From Rhodocyclaceae bacterium (lineage in GTDB: Bacteria > Pseudomonadota > Gammaproteobacteria > Burkholderiales > CAIKXV01): DNA of 64,000 bases. The stretch spans positions 29,770-93,769 of the forward strand of contig JADCHX010000023.1 in the NCBI GenBank assembly GCA_020248265.1, read 5' to 3'. The notes below the pieces were generated by a model that saw only the letters and a list, made by a program, of their open reading frames with translations, had not been told where the DNA came from and did not search any database. Position numbers and translations under genes: made by a program. This document shows, in pieces, positions 16,549 to 24,705 of this stretch; position 1 is the stretch's first letter, and the number at the start of each line of letters is the position of its first letter.

Positions 16549-18513
16549 GTGGCCGGCAACCGCCGGCTGCACCCCCTGTCGACTGCCGCCGCCTCCGGCG
16601 CACCCGTGCCCTTGCCGATCTTCCGCTACTTCGAAACCCGCGTGCAGCAGACGGCGCTGCCGCCCGCGGCGCCGCCTGCGGGGCTGCTCGCCTTCTACTG
16701 GCATTTCATCCGCCAGACCCGCGGCCTCTATCTGGCGATGCTGTGCACCGGCCTCGCGGTAGCGTTGATCGACACGGTGATTCCCCTTTTCATCGGCAGG
16801 CTCGTCGGGCTGATGGAGAATGCCGACCGCGCAGCGGCGTTCGCGGAATCGGGGCCGATGCTGGCGGGCATGGCGCTGCTGATCCTGGTCGGGCGGCCGC
16901 TGGCGATGCTCGCCGACAGCCTGGTGCGCAACAACGCGGTGCTGCCCGGCGTCACCAGCATGATCCGCTGGCAGAGCCACTGGCATGTCGCCCGCCAGGG
17001 CTGGTCTTTCTTCCAGAACGATTTCGCCGGGCGCATCGCCAACCGGGTGATGCAGACCAGCAACGCGCTGCGCGAATGCGTGGTGAGCAGCATCCGCGCC
17101 ATCTGGTACATCGCGATCTACGGGCTCACCGCGCTGCTGCTGATGGCGGCCGTCGACTGGCGCCTTGCGGTGCCCACCGCGCTCTGGTTCGTCGGCTACG
17201 TGTTCTTCCTGCATCGCTTCGTGCCGCGCATGCGCGACCTGGCAAAGGCGAGCTCGGAAGTACGCTCGATGGTGATGGGGCGGGTGGTCGACAGCTACAC
17301 CAACATCCTGACGGTGAAGCTGTTTGCCCGCGCTCGCGACGAAGACGCCTTCGTGCGCGAAGTGATCGACGAGCATACCGCGGCGATGGCCGCGCACATG
17401 CGGCTGATCACGCGCTTCATGTTCACGCTCTCGGTGATGAACGCGCTGCTGCTCACCTCGACCGCAGCCATAGGCATCCACCTGTGGAGCGAAGGCGCGA
17501 TCGGTGCCGGGCTGGTCGCCACCGCGCTGCCGCTCGCCTGGCAGATCGCCAACGTCGCCGGCTGGGTCAGCTGGGAAGTCACCGGCATCTTCGAGAACAT
17601 CGGCATCGTGCAGGAGGGGATGGAAACCATCGCGGTGCCACTGACCCTGACCGACCGGCCTGGCGCGGCCGAACTCTCGGTGCAGCCGGCGCCGCGTGGC
17701 GGTGCCATCCGCTTCGAACGGCTGAGCTTCACCTACTCGCGTGAAGACGGCCGCAAGGTGCTCGATGACCTGTCGCTGGATATAGCGCCCGGGGAGCGCG
17801 TCGGCCTGGTCGGACGCTCAGGTGCAGGCAAGTCGACGCTGGTCAACCTGCTGCTGCGCTTCCACGAGACCGAGCACGGCCGGATCCTGATCGATGGCCA
17901 GGACATCTCCCAGGTGACGCAGGAGAGCCTGCGCGCGGCCATCGGCATGGTGACCCAGGACACCTCGCTGCTGCACCGCTCGATCGCGGCCAACATCGGC
18001 TACGGGCGGCCGGGCTCGACGATGGCGCAGATCGTGGCCGCCGCACGCAAGGCCCAGGCGCACGACTTCATCGTCGACCTGCAGGACTGGAACCAGCGCG
18101 CCGGCTACGACGCGCATGTCGGCGAGCGTGGGGTCAAGCTGTCCGGCGGCCAGCGCCAGCGCATCGCGATCGCACGGGTGATCCTGAAGGATGCACCGAT
18201 CCTCGTGCTCGACGAGGCTACCTCGGCGCTCGACAGCGAGGCAGAGCGCGCGATCCAGGAGCAACTGTTGGGGCTGATGGAGGGCAAGACCGTGATCGCG
18301 ATCGCGCACCGGCTGTCGACCATCGCGCGCATGGACCGGCTGGTGGTCCTCGACGCTGGCCGGGTGGTCGAACAGGGCACGCACGAAGAGCTGCTTCGAC
18401 TGGGCGGCCACTACGCCGTATTATGGAGGCATCAGTCCGGCGGCTTCCTGCCGGAGGCCCTGCCGGCGGAAACAGCAATCCCGGCATCGACCGTGACCGC
18501 GACACACCCTTAG
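16549..18513 (+). CDS. ABC transporter, fused permease and ATP-binding protein (exporter type)
   Basis: About 654 residues: a six-helix permease domain (roughly 45-360) followed by an ATPase domain. ATPase marks are Walker A GRSGAGKST near residue 423, Q-loop VTQDTSL, signature LSGGQ, Walker B ILVLDEATSALD and the H-loop in IAIAHRLST. The arrangement is that of MsbA/MDR-like homodimeric exporters. GTG 16549 is chosen for the GGAGGA site 10 bases upstream; TTG 16612, right before PIFRYFE, is an alternative closer to the start of relatives. The exported substrate is unknown. It lies between a TIGR02444 gene and a class II aldolase, giving no functional hint. Confidence 0.88.
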   Translation: MAGNRRLHPLSTAAASGAPVPLPIFRYFETRVQQTALPPAAPPAGLLAFYWHFIRQTRGLYLAMLCTGLAVALIDTVIPLFIGRLVGLMENADRAAAFAESGPMLAGMALLILVGRPLAMLADSLVRNNAVLPGVTSMIRWQSHWHVARQGWSFFQNDFAGRIANRVMQTSNALRECVVSSIRAIWYIAIYGLTALLLMAAVDWRLAVPTALWFVGYVFFLHRFVPRMRDLAKASSEVRSMVMGRVVDSYTNILTVKLFARARDEDAFVREVIDEHTAAMAAHMRLITRFMFTLSVMNALLLTSTAAIGIHLWSEGAIGAGLVATALPLAWQIANVAGWVSWEVTGIFENIGIVQEGMETIAVPLTLTDRPGAAELSVQPAPRGGAIRFERLSFTYSREDGRKVLDDLSLDIAPGERVGLVGRSGAGKSTLVNLLLRFHETEHGRILIDGQDISQVTQESLRAAIGMVTQDTSLLHRSIAANIGYGRPGSTMAQIVAAARKAQAHDFIVDLQDWNQRAGYDAHVGERGVKLSGGQRQRIAIARVILKDAPILVLDEATSALDSEAERAIQEQLLGLMEGKTVIAIAHRLSTIARMDRLVVLDAGRVVEQGTHEELLRLGGHYAVLWRHQSGGFLPEALPAETAIPASTVTATHP

Positions 18514-18524
18514 GACGCGACGCC

Positions 18525-19301
18525 ATGAACCATCCCTCGAGCAACGGCCTGGACAGCGACGTGCGCAGCCGGGTCTCCACCGACGAATGGACTGCACGCG
18601 TCGACCTCGCCTGCTGCTACCGCCTGCTCGCGCACTATGGTTCGAACGACCTCACCTACAACCACTTGTCGATGCGCGTGCCGGGCGAACCGCAGCACCT
18701 GCTGATCAAGCCGCCGACGATGATGTTCGAGGAGGTCACCGCCTCCAGCCTGTTGAAGTTCGACTTCGACGGAACCCCCCGGCAGGACAGCCCGCGGCTG
18801 CGCGGCGGTGGCCTGGTGATCCACGCCGGGCTGCTGGCGGCCCGCCCCGACCTGAACGCGGTATTCCATACGCACACCGAAGCAGCGATGGGTGTGTCCT
18901 CGCAACAGCACGGCCTGCTGATGATCAACCAGCAGGCCGTCACGTTCTACAAGCGCATCGCTTACCACACGTTCGGCGGCTTCGAGTTCAACATGGAGCA
19001 GCGCGCGCCGCTGATCCGCGACCTCGGCGAGCAGTCGATCATGCTGCTGCGAAACCACGGCGCGCTGGTGTGCGGCCCGAGCGTGCAGGACGCCTTCTTC
19101 GAGCACCACTTCCTCGAGATGGCCTGCAAGGGACAGATCGCCGCACTGTCCGGCGGCGCGCCGGTCACGCTGATCGACGATTCGGTCTGCGAATACGCGC
19201 TCGCGCAATCGCAGGGCGGCGAGCGGCTCGCCAATCGCGCAAAGAACTGGGCAGCCTGCCTGCGCCAGGCCGACCGCCTCGATCCGTCGTTCAGGGACTG
19301 A
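18525..19301 (+). CDS. Class II aldolase/adducin family protein
   Basis: 258-residue zinc-dependent fold shared by L-fuculose-phosphate aldolase and its many uncharacterised relatives. Visible motifs: HYGSNDLTYNHLSMRVPGEP at the start, the metal-binding HTHTEAAMGVSS (two His) near residue 125 and LLRNHGALVCGPSVQDAFF with the third His. The adducin-like group with this spacing includes decarboxylases and dehydratases of small carboxylates. ATG 18525 is taken since the upstream frame overlaps the ABC exporter end. It is the last plus-strand gene before a palindromic repeat and a convergent gene. Confidence 0.86.
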   Translation: MNHPSSNGLDSDVRSRVSTDEWTARVDLACCYRLLAHYGSNDLTYNHLSMRVPGEPQHLLIKPPTMMFEEVTASSLLKFDFDGTPRQDSPRLRGGGLVIHAGLLAARPDLNAVFHTHTEAAMGVSSQQHGLLMINQQAVTFYKRIAYHTFGGFEFNMEQRAPLIRDLGEQSIMLLRNHGALVCGPSVQDAFFEHHFLEMACKGQIAALSGGAPVTLIDDSVCEYALAQSQGGERLANRAKNWAACLRQADRLDPSFRD

Positions 19302-19330
19302 CCGGCGCCAGCCAAGCCTCGACCCTGGCA

Positions 19331-19390
19331 CCCCTGGGGTCCACCCCTGGGGTCTGACCCCGGGGTCTGACCCCAGGGTCAGACCCCAGC
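19331..19390. repeat. Tandem palindromic element, three GGGGTCTGACCCC-type units
   Basis: Between convergent genes lie GGGGTCTGACCCC at 19349-19361, the same 13-mer again at 19362-19374 and the inverted GGGTCAGACCCC at 19376-19387. Each unit is itself a palindrome (GGGTC/GACCC around one base), and units 2 and 3 form a longer hairpin. Half-units CCCCTGGGGT lie just ahead. The stop codon of the minus-strand CMD gene falls inside the last unit. It looks like a REP-type element and could also act as a bidirectional terminator. A related core (GGGGTCAG) recurs near 44.2 kb. Confidence 0.75.
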
Positions 19391-19984
19391 CTTACCCGCC
19401 TCGGCGGCGGTACGCTCGCGGATCGACTCCGCCAGTTCGCCATGCTGCACATGCAAGGTCAGCAGCCAGCGCTGCCCACCCGACATGAAGCCGATGTAAT
19501 GGCCGAGCTCGACCAGTTCGGGCTCGGTGAAGTGGCGGTGGAGTTCATCCCACATGGCATCGTCCGCATGCAGCGGATTGCCGATGATCGCGTCGCAGTA
19601 GCGCAGCGCAATCTTCTCGCGATCGGTGAAGGCGTCTGACTGCAGGTAGGACTGCTCGCCGTCGAGCAGCGACATCCGGTGACCGGGGACCCGCACGAAC
19701 TGTGCGGTATTCATGTTCCCTCAATAGTGGCAGTCGGTGGCGAACATCCGACCCCATGAGGTGGCGATACGCGCGCGCATCAGCTCTCGCATTTCCTGCG
19801 GCAGCACGCCCTCGGCGCGCATTGTCCGGATCAGCGAAGTGAACGAGCGCATCACCACCTTGTTGTGCGCGCGGATCGCCTGATTCTCGGGGCCGGGGCT
19901 GCCGGTCTCGATCGCATCGACCAGCCACTGCTTCATCTCGGGATCGGTCACGTCCTGCGGATGCAGGTAGCGTATGCGGGCCAT
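19379..19984 (-). CDS. CMD/AhpD-family protein, probable selenoprotein (in-frame UGA as Sec)
   Basis: Reading from ATG 19984 gives 87 residues ending ...FATDCHY, then a single UGA (19723-19721), then 113 more residues in the same frame. Both parts belong to one carboxymuconolactone decarboxylase family protein: the first half has the helical MKQWLVDAI...ELMRARIATS region and the second ends with FTDREKIALRYCDAI...HRHFTEPELVELGHYIGFMSGGQRW. The UGA sits at residue 88, forming C85-H-Y-U88, exactly where relatives carry the second Cys of the redox CxxC. A SECIS-like hairpin follows. Full length is 201 residues. ATG 19984 has a strong GGAGGAG site. Such proteins act as thiol-dependent peroxide reductases or decarboxylases. 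Alternatives are two split genes or a pseudogene. Confidence 0.75.
19691..19707 (-). promoter_or_regulatory. Candidate bacterial SECIS hairpin
   Basis: In the minus-strand mRNA, CCGCAC and GUGCGG form a perfect 6-bp stem closing the 5-base loop AGUUC. The loop begins 20 bases after the UGA and its second base is G. Bacterial SECIS elements lie inside the coding sequence just behind the UGA and usually show a small apical loop with G among its first two bases about 16-37 bases downstream; this fits. The hairpin was found by eye; folding energy was not calculated. Confidence 0.6.
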
Positions 19985-20250
19985 TGCACTCCTCCTGTGT
20001 GGTGACATTCTTCCCTGCATGTCTATGCTGCCGGTTGTACCCCACGGCCGATGCCCCGTAAAGCAGGACGGTCGAACGCGATTTCCGCACCGGCGAGCAT
20101 GCGTACCTGCCTGGCCCGCCGTTGTGCACGCAGGTATGTCGGTATAGTCGGGAGACCGTATCGTGCGGTCACGCGACGGCCGCACTGCACGGCACTTCAC
20201 CGCGCTGGCCGATCCCCTGGCACACGGTCGTTCAGCAAAAGGTGTCATCG

Positions 20251-21531
20251 ATGCAAGCAAAGCGACAACCTCCGGCGGCCCGGGCCGTTCCCGGCGCGGC
20301 CCTGCTCCTCGTTGTCGTCCTCGCGCTGGCCGGCTGCGGTGAGGGTACGAAGCCTGTGTCCGGAGAGATGAAGACCGGCGCCGGCGCGCCTGCCGACCGC
20401 AAGGGAAGCAAGGGCGCCCCCCCGCCACCGGAAGTAGGCGTGGTGACGGTCGACACCGGTACGGTCGGGCTGGTCACCGAACTGCCCGGCCGCACCGAAG
20501 CTTCGCGCATCGCCCAGGTGCGCGCCCGCGCCGCCGGCATCCTGCAGCAGCGGCTGTTCCGCGAAGGCAGCGACGTCAAGGCCGGACAGGTGCTGTTCCA
20601 GATCGATGCGGCACCCTATCGTGCGCTGCTGGCGGCCGCGCAGGCTGCCGTCGCACGCGGCGAGGCGAACGTGATGCAGACGCGTGCACAGGCCGAGCGC
20701 TACAAGCCGCTGGCCGAAGCCAACGCCATCAGCCAGCAGGACTATGTCAACGCGGTTGCCGCGCAGAGACTCGCCGAGGCCGAACTGGCCGCCAGCCATG
20801 CGTCGCTGCAGACCGCGCAGATCAACCTCGGCTACGCGAGCGTGACCGCGCCGATCGCCGGCCGCATCGGGCGCGCGCTGGTGACCGAGGGCGCACTGGT
20901 GGGCCAGAGCGAGTCGACGCCGCTGGCCGTCGTGCAGCAGATCGACCCGATCTACGTGAACATCCTGCAGCCGGTGGCCGACGTGCTGCGCCTGCGCGCG
21001 GCCATCGCCCGCGGCGAACTGCGGCGGGCGGGAGCGGAAGAGGCGGTGCCGGTGCGCCTCGTGCTGGAAGATGGCACGGTGTATCCGGTCGCGGGCCGAT
21101 TACTGTTCTCGGACCTGTCTGTGGACGCGGCAACCGGCCAGATCGCGCTGCGCGCCGAGGTGGCAAACCCGCGCGGCGTGCTGCTGCCCGGCATGTACGT
21201 ACGCGCGCGCCTGGAGCAGGCGAGCGCCGCATCGGCCATCCTGCTGCCCCAGCAGGGCGTGCAGCGCGCGGCGCAGGGCGACAGCGTGAAGGTGGTGGCA
21301 GCCGACGGAAAGGTATCCGACCGGCCGGTGAAGCTCGGCCCGGCACGCAATGGCCAGTGGGTGGTGCTGGAAGGACTCAAGGCCGGCGAGCAGGTAGTGG
21401 TCGACGGCTTCCAGAAGCTGCAGGGTGATCGTCCGGTCAAGGCGGTGCCATGGCAGGCGCCGGGCAGCACGCCGGCCGGGGCGGCCGCGCCACCGGGCGC
21501 GCCCTCCCCCGCGCGGGCACAGGGGTCCTAG
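20251..21531 (+). CDS. RND efflux pump periplasmic adaptor (membrane fusion lipoprotein)
   Basis: 426 residues of the HlyD/AcrA family, linking the inner-membrane RND pump to the outer-membrane channel. A lipobox (LALAGC, Cys29) predicts anchoring to the inner membrane. Domains in order: lipoyl half-motif EASRIAQVRARAAGILQQRLFREGSDVKAGQVLFQID, coiled hairpin (about 115-190, RGEANVMQTRAQAERYKPL...), second lipoyl half TAQINLGYASVTAPIAGRIG, beta-barrel and a membrane-proximal C-terminus. ATG 20251 gives the lipobox. The 266-base gap upstream contains TATAGT at 20143, a possible -10 box with poor -35. Its stop is directly followed by the pump gene. No local regulator gene is seen. Confidence 0.93.
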   Translation: MQAKRQPPAARAVPGAALLLVVVLALAGCGEGTKPVSGEMKTGAGAPADRKGSKGAPPPPEVGVVTVDTGTVGLVTELPGRTEASRIAQVRARAAGILQQRLFREGSDVKAGQVLFQIDAAPYRALLAAAQAAVARGEANVMQTRAQAERYKPLAEANAISQQDYVNAVAAQRLAEAELAASHASLQTAQINLGYASVTAPIAGRIGRALVTEGALVGQSESTPLAVVQQIDPIYVNILQPVADVLRLRAAIARGELRRAGAEEAVPVRLVLEDGTVYPVAGRLLFSDLSVDAATGQIALRAEVANPRGVLLPGMYVRARLEQASAASAILLPQQGVQRAAQGDSVKVVAADGKVSDRPVKLGPARNGQWVVLEGLKAGEQVVVDGFQKLQGDRPVKAVPWQAPGSTPAGAAAPPGAPSPARAQGS

Positions 21532-24500
21532 ATGGCGGCGTTCTTCATCGAACGGCCAGTCTTCGCATGGGTGATCTCGCTGTTCATCCTGGTGATCGGC
21601 GTGGTGTCGATCACCCAGCTGCCGGTGGCGCAGTACCCGACGGTCGCGCCGCCATCGATCATCGTATCGGTGACCTACCCGGGTGCGTCGGCACAGACGC
21701 TCGAGGACAGCGTGATCAGCGTAATCGAGCGCGAGATGAACGGCTCACCCGGTCTGATCTACATCGAATCGGTCGCGCAGGCCGACGGCACCGGTTCGAT
21801 CACCCTGAGCTTCCAGCCTGGCACCAACCCCGACCTGGCGCAGGTCGATGTGCAGAACCGCCTGAGCCGCGCGTCGCCCAGGCTGCCCATCGCGGTGACG
21901 CAGCAGGGCGTACGTGTCGACAAGGCGCGCTCCAACTTCCTGCTGTTCACGATGCTCTCGTCGGAAAACCCGGCCTTCGACCCGATCGCACTCGGCGACT
22001 ATGCCTCGCGCAACGTGCTGCCCGAGCTCCAGCGCGTGCCCGGCGTGGGACAGGCGCAGCTGTTCGGCACCGAGCGCGCGATGCGCATCTGGATCGACCC
22101 GGCGAAACTGGTCGGCTATCGGCTGTCCTCGTTCGACGTGACGGCGGCGATCGCCGCACAGAATGCACAGGTCGCCTCCGGCACCATCGGCGCTCTGCCG
22201 AACGTACCCGGCCAGGGCATGTTCTCGACGGTCGTGGTGAGGGGGCAGCTGGCCACGCCGGAGGAGTTCGGAAACATCGTGCTCCGTTCGGCGACCGACG
22301 GCGGCCTGGTGCGGTTGAAGGATGTCGCCCGGATCGAACTGGGCGCGCAGTCCTACAGCCCGCAGGCCCGGTTGAACGGACAGCCATCGACCGGCATCGG
22401 CGTGCAGCTCTCGCCCACAGGCAACGCACTGGCCACGGCGAAGGCGATCAAGGTCCGCCTGGACGAGCTGTCCCGCTATTTCCCGCCTGGCGTGAAGGCA
22501 AGCATCCCCTACGACAGTTCGACGTTCGTGGAGATCTCGATCCGGCAGGTCGCGATGACCCTGCTGGAGGCCGTGGTGCTGGTGTTCCTGGTGATGTTCC
22601 TGTTCCTGCAGAACATCCGCTACACGATAATCCCGACGCTGGTGGTACCGATCGCGCTGATGGGCACCTTCGCCGCGCTGCTCGCGATGGGGTTCTCGAT
22701 CAACGTGCTCACCATGTTCGGCATGGTGCTGGTGATCGGCATCGTGGTCGACGATGCGATCGTGGTGGTGGAGAACGTCGAGCGCATCATGACCACCGAG
22801 GGGCTGTCCCCGGTCGAGGCGACGCGCAAGGCGATGTCGCAGATCTCAGGGGCCATCATCGGCGTGACCGTGGTGCTGGTCTCGGTATTCGTGCCGCTGG
22901 CCTTCTTCAGCGGGGCGATCGGCAACATCTACCGCCAGTTCTCGGCAGTGATGGTCACCGCCATCCTGTTCTCGGCCTTCCTCGCGCTGTCCTTCACCCC
23001 GGCCCTGTGCGCAACCCTGCTCAAGCCCGTCGAGGCCGGGCACCACCATGCGAAACGCGGCTTCTTCGGCTGGTTCAACCGCGGCTTCACGCGTACCGCG
23101 AAGGGCTACGAGGGCGTGGTCGCCGCCCTGCTGCGCCGCACGCTGCGCTACCTGTTCATCTACGCCGCCATCGTCGCGGCGGTGGTCGTGATGGTCAACC
23201 GCATGCCGACCTCGTTCCTGCCCAACGAGGACCAGGGAAACATCCTCGTCAACGTGCAGTTGCCCCCGGGCGCGACGGTCACCCGTACGCGCGAGGTGAT
23301 GGCCGCGGTCGAGCAGTACATGCTCGCGCAGACCACCGAGGTGAAGAGCATCGTCAGCGTGCTCGGCTTCAGCTTTGCGGGCACCGGCCAGAACGCCGCC
23401 CTGGGCTTCGTCACGCTCAATGACTGGGACGAGCGCCGCGGCGCAGCCCACACCGCACAGGCGCTTGCCGGGCGCGCCTTCGGCGGACTCGCCACGATCC
23501 GTGATGCCTTCATCTTCCCCGTGAGTCCGCCGCCGATCCCGGAACTCGGGCGCGCGACCGGTTTCGCGATGCGGCTGCAGGACCGCGGCGGCAACGGCCG
23601 CGAGGCACTGCTCGCCGCACGCGCACAGCTGCTCGGGATGGCCGCGAAGAGCCCGCTGCTCCGGGCGGTGCGCCCCGAAGGGCTGGAGGATGCCTCGCAA
23701 CTGCAGCTGGACATCGACCGGGACAAGGCGAGCGCGCTGGGCGTCGCCTTTGCATCGATCAACAATGCGCTGTCGACCGCGCTCGGGTCGTCCTATGTGA
23801 ACGACTTCCCGAACGCCGGACGCCTGCAGCGCGTGGTGGTGCAGGCCGATGCGCCCGCGCGCATGCAGGCAGACGACCTGCTGCGCATCAACGTGCTGAA
23901 CGCCGCGGGGCAGCCGGTACCGCTGTCCGCCTTCGCGGTACCGCGCTGGATCAGCGGGCCGATGCAGACCGTCCGCTACAACGGCTATCCGGCGGTGCGC
24001 ATCTCGGGCGAACCCGCCGCCGGCCAGAGCACCGGCGCAGCGCTGGCCGAAATGGAGCGTCTCGCCGCGCAGCTGCCCCCGGGCTTCGCTTTCGAGTGGA
24101 CAGGGCAGTCGCGCGAGGAGAAACTGTCCGGGGCGACCGCCAACATCCTGTTCCTGTTCTCGCTGCTGGCGGTGTTCCTGTGCCTCGCTGCGCTGTACGA
24201 GAGCTGGACGATCCCGCTGGCGGTGATCCTGGTGGTGCCGCTGGGCGTGCTCGGCGTCGTGCTGGCCGCGCAATTGCGGGGGCTCGAGAACGACGTGTAC
24301 TTCAAGGTGGGCCTGATCACGATCATCGGCCTGTCGGCGAAGAATGCCGTGCTGATCATCGAGTTCGCGAAGGACCTGCATGCGCAGGGCCGCGACGTGG
24401 TCGATGCCGTGCTGGAGGCCGCGCACCTGCGATTCCGTCCGATCCTGATGACCTCGCTCGCGTTCATCCTCGGCGTGCTGCCGCTGGTAGTGGCGAGCGG

Positions 24501-24705
24501 CGCGGGTTCGGCCAGCCAGCGCGCGATCGGCACCGGCGTGATGGGTGGCATGATCAGCGCCACCGTGCTCGCGGTGTTCTTCGTGCCGCTGTTCTATGTC
24601 GTGGTCATGCGTCTGTTCAGTCGGCGTCCGCAGCACGCGACTGCCACGACGCCTGCGCCGACGCCGGCGTCGACCTCGGCGTCCCCGCAAGAAAGCCTGC
24701 GATGA
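21532..24705 (+). CDS. RND multidrug efflux transporter, HAE1 (AcrB) type
   Basis: 1057-residue proton-driven inner-membrane pump, the usual length for AcrB/MexB. It begins MAAFFIERPVFAWVISLFILVIG as in the family. The transmembrane helix 4 pair Asp407-Asp408 (VVDDAIVVVENVER) for proton relay is intact, at the same positions as in E. coli AcrB, and a matching Lys lies in the late GLSAKNAVLIIEFAKDL helix. Two large periplasmic loops carry porter motifs such as GTNPDLAQVDVQNRL. The ATG abuts the adaptor stop and the TGA overlaps the ATG of the outer-membrane gene, so the three form one operon. Substrates are probably hydrophobic drugs or solvents, but that is not shown. Confidence 0.95.
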   Translation: MAAFFIERPVFAWVISLFILVIGVVSITQLPVAQYPTVAPPSIIVSVTYPGASAQTLEDSVISVIEREMNGSPGLIYIESVAQADGTGSITLSFQPGTNPDLAQVDVQNRLSRASPRLPIAVTQQGVRVDKARSNFLLFTMLSSENPAFDPIALGDYASRNVLPELQRVPGVGQAQLFGTERAMRIWIDPAKLVGYRLSSFDVTAAIAAQNAQVASGTIGALPNVPGQGMFSTVVVRGQLATPEEFGNIVLRSATDGGLVRLKDVARIELGAQSYSPQARLNGQPSTGIGVQLSPTGNALATAKAIKVRLDELSRYFPPGVKASIPYDSSTFVEISIRQVAMTLLEAVVLVFLVMFLFLQNIRYTIIPTLVVPIALMGTFAALLAMGFSINVLTMFGMVLVIGIVVDDAIVVVENVERIMTTEGLSPVEATRKAMSQISGAIIGVTVVLVSVFVPLAFFSGAIGNIYRQFSAVMVTAILFSAFLALSFTPALCATLLKPVEAGHHHAKRGFFGWFNRGFTRTAKGYEGVVAALLRRTLRYLFIYAAIVAAVVVMVNRMPTSFLPNEDQGNILVNVQLPPGATVTRTREVMAAVEQYMLAQTTEVKSIVSVLGFSFAGTGQNAALGFVTLNDWDERRGAAHTAQALAGRAFGGLATIRDAFIFPVSPPPIPELGRATGFAMRLQDRGGNGREALLAARAQLLGMAAKSPLLRAVRPEGLEDASQLQLDIDRDKASALGVAFASINNALSTALGSSYVNDFPNAGRLQRVVVQADAPARMQADDLLRINVLNAAGQPVPLSAFAVPRWISGPMQTVRYNGYPAVRISGEPAAGQSTGAALAEMERLAAQLPPGFAFEWTGQSREEKLSGATANILFLFSLLAVFLCLAALYESWTIPLAVILVVPLGVLGVVLAAQLRGLENDVYFKVGLITIIGLSAKNAVLIIEFAKDLHAQGRDVVDAVLEAAHLRFRPILMTSLAFILGVLPLVVASGAGSASQRAIGTGVMGGMISATVLAVFFVPLFYVVVMRLFSRRPQHATATTPAPTPASTSASPQESLR

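Noticed and set aside
19379..19714. Separate short CMD C-terminal gene starting at ATG 19714
   Set aside because: It is exactly in frame with the upstream part and both halves make one family domain; Sec readthrough explains the split better. Independent translation cannot be fully excluded.
19545..20129. Overlapping minus-strand frame in another phase as evidence for a frameshift in the CMD gene
   Set aside because: The zero-frame halves join without any shift once the UGA is read, so no frameshift is needed.
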